DNA from: an uncultured Actinomycetes bacterium
GTDB taxonomy: Bacteria > Actinomycetota > Actinomycetes > Nanopelagicales > Nanopelagicaceae
NCBI GenBank assembly: GCA_903843225.1
Contig: CAIMOX010000038.1
Coordinates: 1-64,000, forward strand
Direction of reading: 5' to 3'
DNA length: 64,000 nucleotides
A program made the translations under genes and the position numbers. Below the pieces are notes generated by a model. The model ran no database searches. It was not told the DNA's origin and saw nothing but the letters and a program-made list of their open reading frames with translations. Position 1 is the first letter of the stretch; each line of letters opens with the position of its first letter. Below are positions 8,237-16,690 of this stretch, in pieces.

Positions 8237-9646
8237 TTACTTCGCTTCGTTCTCACCAGCGCGAAGTGCGACCGCTAGCTCACGGAAATCTTCGACCAAC
8301 ATATCGATCTCTTTCTGCGTATGAGCAAGGCTAATCAGCCACTGCTCATCGAGTCCCGGAGGCGTAATGATGCCACGATTGAGAGACCAGAGCCATGAGA
8401 GCTCGGCGATTTCAAAATCCGTTGCCTTGTAATCACGGTAGTTACGAACTTGATCAATAGACCAGGTAATGCAACCCTTCACGCCAAAGCCGACGGTGTG
8501 GGCTGGGAGCTCGTATTGATTAATGATCTCGGTAATGCGGTCAAGCGCATCGTGATTGAGTCGCTCTGCTTCAGCGAGTGCCTCAGGAGTGGCCACCATA
8601 TCAACGCCGCGGATTCCAGCCATAGCGAGTGGATTGCCATTGAAGGTTCCGAAGTGTGGCATCCGGTTATCAGTGATCGCATCCATCACGTGCTTCTTGC
8701 CACCGAAGGCTGCTACTGGCATTCCGCCGCCAATGGATTTAGCAAGGGTGATGAGATCTGGCTGGACGCCAAGTCGAACTGCCGCGCCATGCGGACCAGC
8801 TGTGAGACCGGTCTTTACTTCATCAAAGATTAAGAGAATTCCATATTGATCACAGAGCGCGCGAACAGATTCTAGGTAGCCATCATCTGGCAAGACGATT
8901 GCAAGATTCTCGAGAACTGGCTCTACGATGAAGCAGGCGATTGAATCATGATCTCGAGCAAAGACCTTCTCGAGCGCTTCAAGGTTATTGAACGGTACGA
9001 CAAAGACTACGCCTGGTGATGTTCCATCTTGCACGACTGCATGTGGCTCATCTGCCGGACCAGCCTCAGCAAGAGAAGGTTTGCCTGAGACTGTCATGGT
9101 GTCAGAGCTACCGTGGTAACCGCCTTCAACCTTAACGATCGCGTTCTTGCCAGTAAATGCCTTTGCCGTGCGCGCCGCATACATCGTCGCCTCGGTCCCA
9201 GAGTTTGCAAAACGAACTTGATCAATCTGGAATCGCTTGCAGAGGCGCTCCCCTGCATCACGAGAAATCGGTGATGGTGTAACAAAGAGCATTCCGGTGT
9301 CGAGCGCCTTCTTTGACTCTTCAACAACTGTTGGATTGAGGTGGCCGGCGAGCATTGCGCCAAATCCCATAGAGAGATCGAGTAATTGTCGGCCGTCTAC
9401 ATCGGTCATGTACGCGCCACGAGCTGAGACGATGGAGATCGGATATGGATCCCAGTGCTGGAAACTTGAGACAACACCGAGCGGCATACTCTTCTTTGCT
9501 ACTTCAAATTCGGTCTGTGAGGCGCCAGTATCTTTGGTAAAGCGAGCCCATTCGGCGGCCATCAACTTCGCGACTACTCTTTTGTCAACTGGACGAGTCG
9601 TCACCGCAGTGCGCACATATTTATTGGGATTGAGTGAATTTTTCAT
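8237..9646 (-). CDS. Class III PLP aminotransferase, glutamate-1-semialdehyde aminomutase-like
   Basis: A 469-residue PLP enzyme. Family features are the SGTEATMYAARTAK cofactor-phosphate loop, GGYHGSSD, the IFDEVKTG aspartate that holds the pyridine ring, and the Schiff-base lysine in LAKSIGGG. The closest family by motif is glutamate-1-semialdehyde 2,1-aminomutase (HemL). The long N-terminal extension (about 70 residues) and lack of neighbouring heme genes leave the substrate open, so it may be another aminotransferase. I use the ATG at 9646, preceded by TACCTT with a 7-base gap (leaderless layout); starts at 9682 or 9688 have neither such a box nor a Shine-Dalgarno sequence. It converges with COG4280 and diverges from the MFS gene. 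Confidence 0.75.
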   Translation of the reverse strand: MKNSLNPNKYVRTAVTTRPVDKRVVAKLMAAEWARFTKDTGASQTEFEVAKKSMPLGVVSSFQHWDPYPISIVSARGAYMTDVDGRQLLDLSMGFGAMLAGHLNPTVVEESKKALDTGMLFVTPSPISRDAGERLCKRFQIDQVRFANSGTEATMYAARTAKAFTGKNAIVKVEGGYHGSSDTMTVSGKPSLAEAGPADEPHAVVQDGTSPGVVFVVPFNNLEALEKVFARDHDSIACFIVEPVLENLAIVLPDDGYLESVRALCDQYGILLIFDEVKTGLTAGPHGAAVRLGVQPDLITLAKSIGGGMPVAAFGGKKHVMDAITDNRMPHFGTFNGNPLAMAGIRGVDMVATPEALAEAERLNHDALDRITEIINQYELPAHTVGFGVKGCITWSIDQVRNYRDYKATDFEIAELSWLWSLNRGIITPPGLDEQWLISLAHTQKEIDMLVEDFRELAVALRAGENEAK

Positions 9647-9653
9647 TTGGTTC

Positions 9654-9659
9654 AAGGTA
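9654..9659 (-). promoter_or_regulatory. -10 hexamer TACCTT of leaderless promoter for aminotransferase
   Basis: TACCTT ends 7 bases before the ATG at 9646. This favours that start over the two longer in-frame options. Confidence 0.45.
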
Positions 9660-9791
9660 TCAGAAGCCCTGAAGAGAGTCATTTTCACTGATTGTTCGCG
9701 TGTTGTTTCTAGACGTTTATTGCATTTTTCTCAAAGTTCTATGCCTGATGCGATATAGTTGAAACATAAACCAATAATTGAAGGGTAGTTC

Positions 9792-11252
9792 ATGACTAAA
9801 AAAGTAGAAGCTGCATTGGATCCAAATCGCTGGCGTGCACTCGGCGTTATCGCTATCGCACAGCTCATGGTCGTCTTAGATGCATCGATCGTTAACATTG
9901 CGATTCCAAGTGCTCAACGCGATCTCCATATCTCTGCAGCAAACCGTCAATGGGTCGTCACTGCCTACACTCTTGCCTTCGGATCACTCTTACTTTTGGG
10001 TGGACGTATCGCCGATATCGTCGGCCGCAAGAAAATTTTCATTATTGGCCTGACCGGCTTTGCCGCTGCATCAGCTCTCGGTGGAATCGCCTCTACCCAG
10101 GCCCTTCTCTTCGGAGCTCGTGGTATGCAAGGCATCTTCGGTGCCCTTCTCGCACCGGCCGCGCTCTCGCTCATCAACGTCACCTTCACACTTCCAAAAG
10201 AGCGCGCAAAGGCATTTGGTGTCTACGGCGCTATCGCCGGTGGTGGCGCAGCTATCGGTTTAATCATGGGCGGAACATTGACTCAGTACGCATCATGGCG
10301 TTGGTGTCTCGGCGTTAACGTTCCGATCGCTCTGCTCGCTGTCGCCTTGGCAATTCCCTTCATCAAGGAATCACGGGCTGAGGGCGAAAACGGTTACGCA
10401 CTTACTGGCGCAATTACCGTTTCGCTTGGATTGCTCTCCTTGGTCTACGGCTTAAGTGAAGCGGCGACCAAGGGTTGGGGTAAATCTTCGACCTATCAAT
10501 TCTTTATCTACGCAGCGGTCTTGCTCGTACTGTTCTTCTTCATCGAATCCCGTACAAAGCACCCACTGCTACCAATCCGAGTCCTTGCCGAGCGCAACCG
10601 CGGTGGTTCGTACCTGGCGACTCTCCTCATCGGCGCTGGGCTCTTCACCATGTTCTTATTCCTCAGCATCTACTTCCAGAACGTCTTGGGTTATAGCGCA
10701 CTGAGATCAGGCTTCGCCTTCTTGCCATTCTCTGTTGGTGTGATCACCTTTGCTGGTGTCGCTTCTACTCTCCTACCTAAGGTCGGTGCGCGACCATTGA
10801 TGTTAACTGGTCTGCTCATGGCAACCGCCGGACTCTTCTTCTTATCGCGCATTACCCCACACTCTTCCTATCTCACCGCAATCTTGCCAGCGCTCATCAT
10901 TATGAGTACTGGTCTTGCACTCGTCTTTATTCCAAGTGCGACAACAGGACTTCATGGAATCGGTGGACGTGACTCCGGAGTTGCATCAGCGATGATTAAC
11001 ACCAGTCAGCAGATCGGTGGCTCACTTGGTGCAGCGCTCCTAAATACTGTTGCAGTTACTGCTTCAACAGCATTTGCAAAGAGCCATACCTCGCTCGGTA
11101 AAGAGTTACCGGGCTTTGCCATGGTTCACGGTTTCTCTATCGCATTCCGTGTTGGTGCTGCTCTTCTACTCGTTGCTGCAGTGATTATCGCTCTCACGAT
11201 TAATGTGGGCAAGCACGCTGCCGAATCAACAGAGGGCGTAGCGCTGCATTAA
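9792..11252 (+). CDS. MFS drug exporter, DHA2 (14-TM EmrB/QacA-like) family
   Basis: A 486-residue proton-coupled exporter with about 14 transmembrane helices. DHA2 signatures are visible: LDASIVNIAIPS in helix 1 (motif D1), GGRIADIVGRKK in the loop between helices 2 and 3 (motif A), and the glycine-rich antiporter motif C near GAIAGGGAAIGLIMGG. The C-terminal half contains the SGVASAMINTSQQIGGSLG stretch typical of the family. It has a leader with AAGGG about 6 bases before the ATG. The 145-base divergent spacer to the aminotransferase holds no regulator gene. The substrate is unknown. Confidence 0.9.
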   Translation: MTKKVEAALDPNRWRALGVIAIAQLMVVLDASIVNIAIPSAQRDLHISAANRQWVVTAYTLAFGSLLLLGGRIADIVGRKKIFIIGLTGFAAASALGGIASTQALLFGARGMQGIFGALLAPAALSLINVTFTLPKERAKAFGVYGAIAGGGAAIGLIMGGTLTQYASWRWCLGVNVPIALLAVALAIPFIKESRAEGENGYALTGAITVSLGLLSLVYGLSEAATKGWGKSSTYQFFIYAAVLLVLFFFIESRTKHPLLPIRVLAERNRGGSYLATLLIGAGLFTMFLFLSIYFQNVLGYSALRSGFAFLPFSVGVITFAGVASTLLPKVGARPLMLTGLLMATAGLFFLSRITPHSSYLTAILPALIIMSTGLALVFIPSATTGLHGIGGRDSGVASAMINTSQQIGGSLGAALLNTVAVTASTAFAKSHTSLGKELPGFAMVHGFSIAFRVGAALLLVAAVIIALTINVGKHAAESTEGVALH

Positions 11253-11262
11253 TCAAAAGCAA

Positions 11263-11757
11263 CTACTTGCGACGATAGATAACTATCCCAAAAAGTAATC
11301 CGGCAACAATAAGAATCGTAGAAATCGAGACGATTCTTAAGTTCTTCGATGAATGGTGTGGCAGATTAGGTGCTAAAGAAGGCGCCGCTGCCACACCATT
11401 CTTGTATGTGAAGGTGTACTCGCCATCAAGAACGTGGCCATCAGCGGCTGCTACTCGGTAGTTCACGAGAACTGGGCCCTCGGCGTTATTTGGTCTAACT
11501 GCCACTGTGAGTACCGCGCCGTTAACAGTCGTGTCGCCTTCGAGGCTCTCTGCATTGGCATTCGTAACGCTAACCTTATTGATCTGTGCACCCGCTAGGA
11601 CCTGCAACGGTTCGCCAAAAGTCAGAGTGAGGTGATCTGGCCACTGCTGGATAGTCGTATCATGAACCGGATCACTCGAGATCAATGTCGTATGCGCGGA
11701 GGCAACTGGCGCAATTGCCAGAAAGATCGCCGCTAGAGCACCGGCGTAACGTTTCAT
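11263..11757 (-). CDS. CopC-domain copper-binding protein with C-terminal membrane anchor
   Basis: A 164-residue exported protein. The signal peptide (about residues 1-22) ends in SAH, so the mature protein would begin near His-Thr-Thr-Leu, matching the N-terminal histidine copper brace of CopC domains. The CopC beta-sandwich covers about residues 22-120 (DPVHD, LTLTFGEPL, NYRVAAADGH). A hydrophobic helix near the end followed by YRRK anchors it. The ATG at 11757 is chosen over the TTG at 11775, which would add residues before the signal peptide and overlap the SDR gene. It is last in an operon with the SDR and enoyl-CoA hydratase genes; no CopD partner is present. Confidence 0.8.
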   Translation of the reverse strand: MKRYAGALAAIFLAIAPVASAHTTLISSDPVHDTTIQQWPDHLTLTFGEPLQVLAGAQINKVSVTNANAESLEGDTTVNGAVLTVAVRPNNAEGPVLVNYRVAAADGHVLDGEYTFTYKNGVAAAPSLAPNLPHHSSKNLRIVSISTILIVAGLLFGIVIYRRK

Positions 11758-11767
11758 GCCCACGGTC

Positions 11768-12598
11768 TTAATCAAGGAAGAAATCCAGCAAGAAATCAGT
11801 GGTACCTGGCTTCACCGAATACTTCTCGAGATCGGTAATGCCTTCTGATGCGAGCAGCTCATCATCAACGAAGAAGTTTCCAGAAGTGGTCTTTGCATCG
11901 CGGTTGAGGATGATGTGGGCCGAATCTGCGAGGATCTCTGGGGTCCGGCAATAATCGGTATCGACGCCGGGGATCATCGCTAGCGCCGCTGTATCGATCG
12001 CGGTGCGAGGCCACAGAGCGTTTACTCCGATTCCATCACGCTTAAACTCTTCTGCCATTCCCAGAACACACATCGACATTCCGTATTTTGCCATTGTGTA
12101 GGCAAGGTGTGGCTTGAACCATTTTGGGTTCATAGAAAGTGGTGGCGAGAGCGTCAAAATGTGAGGATTACGGCCGGCTGCCGCTGACTCTCTGAGGTGC
12201 GGCAGTGCAGCTTGTGATGTCAAGAAGGTGCCGCGCACGTTGACATCAAACATTAGGTCAAATCGCTTAGCCGGAGTTGAAAGAGTCGGCGTTAAATTAA
12301 TCGCACTCGCATTGTTTATGAGAATATCTATTCCGCCGAAGGTTTCGACAGTCTGTGCGATTGCTGCTTCAATCTGATTCTCATCACGAATATCACATTG
12401 GATGGCTAGGCCTTCACCACCTGCAGCGTTGATCTCCTCGACTGATGAGTAAATTGTTCCTGGCAGTGTTGGGTGAGGCTCAGTTGTCTTAGCAGCGATC
12501 GCAACCTTCGCGCCATCCCGGGCGGCGCGTAAGGCAATCGCCAATCCGATTCCTCGTGAACCACCAGTAATAAATATCCGTTTTCCTTCGAGTGACAT
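11768..12598 (-). CDS. Short-chain dehydrogenase/reductase (HSDL2-like)
   Basis: A 276-residue NAD(P)-dependent oxidoreductase of the classical SDR fold. It has the cofactor motif TGGSRGIG (about residues 11-18), the NNAS motif, and the catalytic Tyr-x-x-x-Lys in AYTMAK. The pattern, including PPLSMNPKWF and a C-terminal FFVDDELL, resembles the HSDL2-like subgroup associated with fatty acid metabolism. It begins 2 bases after the enoyl-CoA hydratase stop, so the two are co-transcribed and may act on the same acyl substrates. The substrate is not determinable. Confidence 0.85.
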   Translation of the reverse strand: MSLEGKRIFITGGSRGIGLAIALRAARDGAKVAIAAKTTEPHPTLPGTIYSSVEEINAAGGEGLAIQCDIRDENQIEAAIAQTVETFGGIDILINNASAINLTPTLSTPAKRFDLMFDVNVRGTFLTSQAALPHLRESAAAGRNPHILTLSPPLSMNPKWFKPHLAYTMAKYGMSMCVLGMAEEFKRDGIGVNALWPRTAIDTAALAMIPGVDTDYCRTPEILADSAHIILNRDAKTTSGNFFVDDELLASEGITDLEKYSVKPGTTDFLLDFFLD

Positions 12599-12600
12599 GA

Positions 12601-13344
12601 CTAACCCTTCATCCGCGAGCTCATGAACTTCATAAATGCACCTTGTGTCTCATCTGACGCAAGCGCAATGCGAAACATCTCACCCTCGGCCTGCATGACG
12701 TTCTCCACTGCAATGTGTGAACCACTCTTAAGTAGTGCCTTCGTATTCAAAACCGCCGTTGGTGGCTGAAGAGCGATAACTTCAGCAATCTCTAGAGCCT
12801 TGCGGGTTGGGTCGTCTTCAATTCCATTGATGAGCCCAAGGGCGAGCGCTTCATCGGCTCCGAAACTTCGTCCGGTAAGAAAAATCTCTGAGGCTTTTGC
12901 ATGTCCTACTAGCTTTGGAAAGAGGATACTCGAGCCAGCTTCAGGCACAAGACCAAGTGTCACGAATGGCATTGAGAAGGTTGTATCGTCTGCGGCATAT
13001 ACGAGATCACAATGCATTAGCATCGTTGTGCCGATACCGACCGCATTTCCATGCACTGCTGCAATCAGAGGCTTCGGGAAATCGTGGAGCGCTTTGAGAA
13101 AGTGAAAGACTGGCGAAGACATTGTGATCTCTTCATTCATGAAATCCATGATGTCATTACCCGCAGTGAAGGCCTTACCGGCGCCTGAGATCACCACATC
13201 ACGAATTCCAAAATCTCCCGCCGCTTGATTGAGGCTATCTGCAAGTAACCGATACATCGATTGCGTAATTGCATTCTTCTTCTCAGGGCGATTGAGAGTG
13301 AGATGGAGAACTTGGTCTATCTGCTCGATAAGAATCTCTGACAT
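12601..13344 (-). CDS. Enoyl-CoA hydratase/isomerase family protein
   Basis: A 247-residue crotonase-fold enzyme acting on acyl-CoA thioesters. It shows NRPEKKNAIT near the N-terminus, the oxyanion-hole segments GKAFTAGNDI and AAVHGNAVGIG, and VYAADDTTFSMPFVTLGLVPEAG. The residue aligned with the second catalytic glutamate of hydratases is in VPEAGSS, but an isomerase role is equally possible. It is the first gene of a three-gene minus-strand operon and starts leaderless from TACACT-N6-ATG, 70 bases from the divergent LysE gene. Confidence 0.85.
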   Translation of the reverse strand: MSEILIEQIDQVLHLTLNRPEKKNAITQSMYRLLADSLNQAAGDFGIRDVVISGAGKAFTAGNDIMDFMNEEITMSSPVFHFLKALHDFPKPLIAAVHGNAVGIGTTMLMHCDLVYAADDTTFSMPFVTLGLVPEAGSSILFPKLVGHAKASEIFLTGRSFGADEALALGLINGIEDDPTRKALEIAEVIALQPPTAVLNTKALLKSGSHIAVENVMQAEGEMFRIALASDETQGAFMKFMSSRMKG

Positions 13345-13350
13345 GAGCTC

Positions 13351-13356
13351 AGTGTA
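13351..13356 (-). promoter_or_regulatory. -10 hexamer TACACT of leaderless promoter for enoyl-CoA hydratase operon
   Basis: TACACT on the minus strand ends 6 bases before the ATG at 13344; no Shine-Dalgarno sequence is seen. Confidence 0.6.
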
Positions 13357-13402
13357 GGGATACTTTCCGAGATAGATCCAAAATCTGGACCGGAGTTACC
13401 TC

Positions 13403-13408
13403 TAGGCT
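13403..13408 (+). promoter_or_regulatory. -10 hexamer TAGGCT of leaderless promoter for LysE-type gene
   Basis: TAGGCT ends 6 bases before the ATG at 13415. The AGGAG inside the 6-base gap is only one base from the ATG, too close to act as a ribosome binding site. Confidence 0.6.
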
Positions 13409-13414
13409 AGGAGT

Positions 13415-14065
13415 ATGACGATCGTTATCCCATCCCGCCTGTGGGAGTATGCGATTGCTGCCTTCTTGATCATCCTCGCCCCCGGGCCAAGCGTTCTCTT
13501 CACTATCGCCCGAGCGATCGCCTGGGGACGTGCTACCGCGCTCCTCACTGTGCTCGGCAACGTTCTGGGTATGTACCTCATGTCCATCTTTGTCTGCTTT
13601 GGACTTGGTCCGATCCTCTCTCGCTCCCACATCATCTTTAATCTTGTCCAATGGGGCGGAGGTATCTACCTGATCTACCTTGGGGTCAGCGCCATTAAAG
13701 ATAGTCCGCGCGATGCCGAAGGAATGCGCCAAATCGTAGATGCGAAGCCATCATCACTTGCAACAATTCGACAAGGGTTTATGGTCGGTGCACTCAATCC
13801 CAAGGGGTTGGTCTTCTTCGCCGCCATTGTTCCGCAATTTGTTGATCGTGATAAAGGATCAATCACGATGCAGATGCTCATCATGGCCACGGTCTTTGCC
13901 GCCATCGCCCTGTTATCTGATGGTAGCTGGGGCCTCTTAGCCGGGACTGTCCGAGAATGGTTCGCAAGCGATGTGAAACGGTTAATCAGGATGCGCACTA
14001 CCGGCGGGGCAGTCATGATCCTGCTCGGAATCTTCACGATTGCCCAATCACTCTGGAAGAAGTAG
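13415..14065 (+). CDS. LysE family amino acid exporter
   Basis: A 216-residue membrane protein with about six helices. The family pattern PGPSVLFTIARAIAWGRATALLT-like segment follows the first helix (about residues 22-44), and GALNPKGLVFF marks the middle, as in LysE/RhtB/ArgO exporters. These carry amino acids or derivatives out of the cell; the substrate cannot be inferred. It stands as a single leaderless gene between the divergent enoyl-CoA hydratase operon and the nuclease gene. Confidence 0.85.
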   Translation: MTIVIPSRLWEYAIAAFLIILAPGPSVLFTIARAIAWGRATALLTVLGNVLGMYLMSIFVCFGLGPILSRSHIIFNLVQWGGGIYLIYLGVSAIKDSPRDAEGMRQIVDAKPSSLATIRQGFMVGALNPKGLVFFAAIVPQFVDRDKGSITMQMLIMATVFAAIALLSDGSWGLLAGTVREWFASDVKRLIRMRTTGGAVMILLGIFTIAQSLWKK

Positions 14066-14146
14066 CACCACTCCCAGCGAGTCTCATCGAGCGCTGTCAG
14101 CCGTAGGTAGTTAAATATGGCTACATCAAAAAATAGGAGCGTAGAT

Positions 14147-14833
14147 ATGGGCGAACGTAGAGTTAATTTAAGTCCAAGTGATCTGACATTTTCGTGGGAC
14201 GGCTGCCATCGTGAGTTATGGCTGCAATATAACCACCAAGTTAAAGCACCGATGTTCATGCCGACTGTCGCCGAACTAGCAGAGTCGCAAGAGACCTACT
14301 TTATGAATAAGAGCGCCCCCCTGAGCACTTCAGCGATGCATCCTGATATTCCAGAGGCGAAGATTGTCGATCATGGCGGTTGGGTCCTCTCGCGCCCGAT
14401 CCAAGTCAATGGCGTTGATAGCCACCTCTCGGTGCGTGGCAAGTATGACCTACTCATTGAGTTCCCTGATGGCGCCTTCGGCATCATCGATTGCAAGATG
14501 CAGGCGCGCACTTCAGATAAGAGCGGCTTCTACTCTCCTCAACTTGAAGCGTATGCATATGCTCTCGAGAATCCTGCAAAGGGCGAGCCGAAGAAGATAT
14601 CGATGATCGGTATCTATTCCTGGTCGCTTCCCCAAGCATGGGGCAATGTGAACGCCGGCTTTGGTTACCGAGTGAACTCCAACTGGTACCCAGCAGAGCG
14701 AAACCCAGAAGCGCTACAGAAGCGTTTTGATGAGTTCATCACGATGATCAATGGAGAATGTCCCCCATCAAAGGATGGGTGTGAGCATTGCAAGTATCTC
14801 GCCGAACGTGAAGCGATCCTGAAGAAGAGCTAG
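14147..14833 (+). CDS. PD-(D/E)XK nuclease with Cas4/RecB-like four-cysteine pattern
   Basis: A 228-residue predicted nuclease. Visible active-site elements are Asp101 (GKYD), Asp115-Cys116-Lys117 (GIIDCK) and Gln132/Tyr136 (PQLEAY, the RecB-family QxxxY motif). One N-terminal cysteine (C20) and three near the C-terminus (C205, C212, C215) match the 4Fe-4S layout of Cas4/AddB-type nucleases, though with C-x6-C-x2-C spacing. The start at 14147 is chosen because AGGAG lies 7 bases upstream; an ATG at 14117 has none. No CRISPR or other repair gene is adjacent. Its biological partner is unknown. Confidence 0.7.
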   Translation: MGERRVNLSPSDLTFSWDGCHRELWLQYNHQVKAPMFMPTVAELAESQETYFMNKSAPLSTSAMHPDIPEAKIVDHGGWVLSRPIQVNGVDSHLSVRGKYDLLIEFPDGAFGIIDCKMQARTSDKSGFYSPQLEAYAYALENPAKGEPKKISMIGIYSWSLPQAWGNVNAGFGYRVNSNWYPAERNPEALQKRFDEFITMINGECPPSKDGCEHCKYLAEREAILKKS

Positions 14834-15529
14834 TTACTCGTTATCTGTCTCGGCTTTACGAGATTTTAAAATCTCAGCCTTCGCCTCTGAGGCGTACATA
14901 TCGACAAACTCTTGACCAGATAACTTCTGGATGGAGTTCATGATCACATCAGTTGCCTCACGGAGTACCTGCAGATCACGGCTGTCGCCAGTGAAGAAGA
15001 GTGGTTCACCAAAGACCATCTCGACGCGGCGTACCTTAGGAACGATCTGACCCGTAGGTTGGATCTCTGCCGTATTAAACATCGCAACTGGGACCACCGG
15101 GCAGCCAGATTCGATCGCCATCCGCGCAATTCCTGTGCGGCCCTTATAGAGACGCCCATCAGGTGAGCGAGTTCCCTCGGGATAAATTCCGATGCACTCC
15201 CCAGCCTTAAGAAGATCGAGTCCCGTCAGGATCGCCGCTTCACTTCTACGACCGCCAGCTCGATCAACTGGTACCTGTCCAAGGGCGATGAAGGTGAGCT
15301 TCTTAATAAAACCCTTGAGTCCGGGTGAGGTGAAGTACTCGCTCTTTGCCAAGAAGGTGACCTTGCGAGGGACGACTAGCGGCATGAAGATCGAGTCGCT
15401 GAATGAGAGGTGATTCGACGCAACAATGACGCCGCCATTATTGGGAACTAGACGTAGTCCGGTTACCTTCGGCCGAAAGAAGAGCATCAGAATCGGGGTC
15501 AAGAAAGATTTAAGGAAGGTGTACGCCAC
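14834..15529 (-). CDS. 1-acyl-sn-glycerol-3-phosphate acyltransferase family (PlsC-like)
   Basis: A 231-residue membrane-associated acyltransferase. It has the catalytic NHLSFSD (HX4D) block at about residues 38-44 and the EGTRSPDG glycerophosphate-binding block at about 119-126. It transfers acyl chains to lysophospholipid-type acceptors. The neighbourhood resembles M. tuberculosis, where a PlsC homologue (Rv2182c) sits near an SRPBCC gene, fadD15 and pimB, so a role in phosphatidylinositol mannoside or phospholipid acylation is plausible. A second PlsC homologue lies at 60938-61786. GTG start with leaderless TAAATT-N6. Confidence 0.85.
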   Translation of the reverse strand: MAYTFLKSFLTPILMLFFRPKVTGLRLVPNNGGVIVASNHLSFSDSIFMPLVVPRKVTFLAKSEYFTSPGLKGFIKKLTFIALGQVPVDRAGGRRSEAAILTGLDLLKAGECIGIYPEGTRSPDGRLYKGRTGIARMAIESGCPVVPVAMFNTAEIQPTGQIVPKVRRVEMVFGEPLFFTGDSRDLQVLREATDVIMNSIQKLSGQEFVDMYASEAKAEILKSRKAETDNE

Positions 15530-15535
15530 GGGGAT

Positions 15536-15541
15536 AATTTA
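15536..15541 (-). promoter_or_regulatory. -10 hexamer TAAATT of leaderless promoter for plsC-like gene
   Basis: TAAATT ends 6 bases before the GTG at 15529. Only 22 bp separate it from the divergent candidate -10 at 15564-15569. Confidence 0.55.
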
Positions 15542-15563
15542 GGGGATCAGCGCTCGGGTGTGA

Positions 15564-15569
15564 CACCAT
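15564..15569 (+). promoter_or_regulatory. Imperfect -10 (CACCAT) for alpha/beta hydrolase
   Basis: CACCAT sits at the 6-base leaderless spacing before the GTG at 15576 but lacks the first T of TANNNT. Confidence 0.3.
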
Positions 15570-15575
15570 CTGAGC

Positions 15576-16688
15576 GTGGCCGATATTGAAAATTCTCAAT
15601 CTTTTCTCCTCTCAGGAGGAAAAGTGGGCGTGTTGATGATCCATGGATTTACCGGATCCCCAGCAACTGTTGCGCCGTGGGCCCGCGGATTGGCGGATGA
15701 GGGTTACACGGTGAGTGTTCCACGGCTTGCAGGGCACGGGACTCGTTGGGAAGATCTCAATGACACTACGTGGCGAGATTGGTACTCCTCGGTGGAAGAT
15801 GCCTACCTTCAACTTCTGACCCATTGTGATCGAATCTTTATCGCTGGCTTTAGCGTTGGTGGAGCTCTAGCTTTAAAGTTTGCGCAGATCCGAGGAAGTG
15901 AGATTGAAGGTCTCATTCTTCTCAACGCCTCGATCTTCGATGAGCGCAAGAGTTATTTTCTGCTTCCATTCCTTAAACATCTCATCCCCTCTTTAAAGAG
16001 CGGAGCGATGGATGTCAATAAACCAAATCCGGTTCGCCATAGTTATGGTCGTCTGCCCTTAAAGGCCTTAGATTCCTTACGTGGGCTATGGAAGTCTGCT
16101 GAAGATGGCCTCTACCTCGTTGATACACCATTGATGGTCGCCTATTCAGTCGATGATCACGTTGTTGATCCACGAAATTCCGAAACAATTATCGATAATG
16201 TCTCGTCATCGGATATCCGCGAAGTGATCTTTGAAAAATCTTTCCATAACGTCGCACTCGATTACGATGCAGAGGTCCTGATCGAGGAGACGCTGATATT
16301 CATCCGAGATGTCTTGTCAGGTGAAATTACTCGCTCAACCGAGAGCGATGAACGTGAACTTATCGATGCAGAATTCGATGCCATTGTCTCTGGGTTATCC
16401 CTCGATGAATCAACGCCAAACACCTACCTTGATGAACTCGATAAGCCACAGGCAGATGATTTTCATATTCCAAATCCGCAACTTGCTCCGCTCTCAGAAT
16501 CTAACCGCAGCTCACTCTGGTTGCTCTTCGCAGGTGCCCTATTGATTCTGCTTTATATCTTTACTGGCTTTGACCTCTTCGGAAGTGGCGCATGGCCAGG
16601 AGTTATTGCGATTATCGGTGGTCTCGCCCGAATTATTTGGAACACCGCACGAAGATTTGATAACGGTGAAGATGGTGCCCTTTTTTAA
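15576..16688 (+). CDS. Alpha/beta hydrolase (carboxylesterase-like) with C-terminal membrane hairpin
   Basis: A 370-residue protein. The first about 250 residues are an alpha/beta hydrolase of the Est30/monoglyceride-lipase type: HGFTGSP oxyanion loop (23-29), nucleophile Ser93 in GFSVGG, acid Asp in SVDDHVVDP, and His in KSFHNVAL. An acidic, probably disordered linker follows (about 255-305), then two hydrophobic segments (about 308-350) that should anchor it to the membrane. The anchored tail is unusual for this family. GTG start. It converges on the ROK kinase with a 2-base gap. The substrate is likely an acylglycerol or ester, which is inference. Confidence 0.75.
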   Translation: MADIENSQSFLLSGGKVGVLMIHGFTGSPATVAPWARGLADEGYTVSVPRLAGHGTRWEDLNDTTWRDWYSSVEDAYLQLLTHCDRIFIAGFSVGGALALKFAQIRGSEIEGLILLNASIFDERKSYFLLPFLKHLIPSLKSGAMDVNKPNPVRHSYGRLPLKALDSLRGLWKSAEDGLYLVDTPLMVAYSVDDHVVDPRNSETIIDNVSSSDIREVIFEKSFHNVALDYDAEVLIEETLIFIRDVLSGEITRSTESDERELIDAEFDAIVSGLSLDESTPNTYLDELDKPQADDFHIPNPQLAPLSESNRSSLWLLFAGALLILLYIFTGFDLFGSGAWPGVIAIIGGLARIIWNTARRFDNGEDGALF

Positions 16689-16690
16689 AT

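Noticed and set aside
9237-9758. A 173-codon plus-strand frame opposite the aminotransferase
   Set aside because: It is a shadow of the aminotransferase N-terminus and has no recognisable domain.
13675-14259. A 194-codon minus-strand frame across the end of the LysE gene
   Set aside because: It covers a conserved LysE coding region and the nuclease start, has no family resemblance, and lacks a start signal.
14147-14833. Calling the nuclease a CRISPR adaptation Cas4
   Set aside because: There is no cas gene or array, and the cysteine spacing differs, so only a superfamily-level call is justified.
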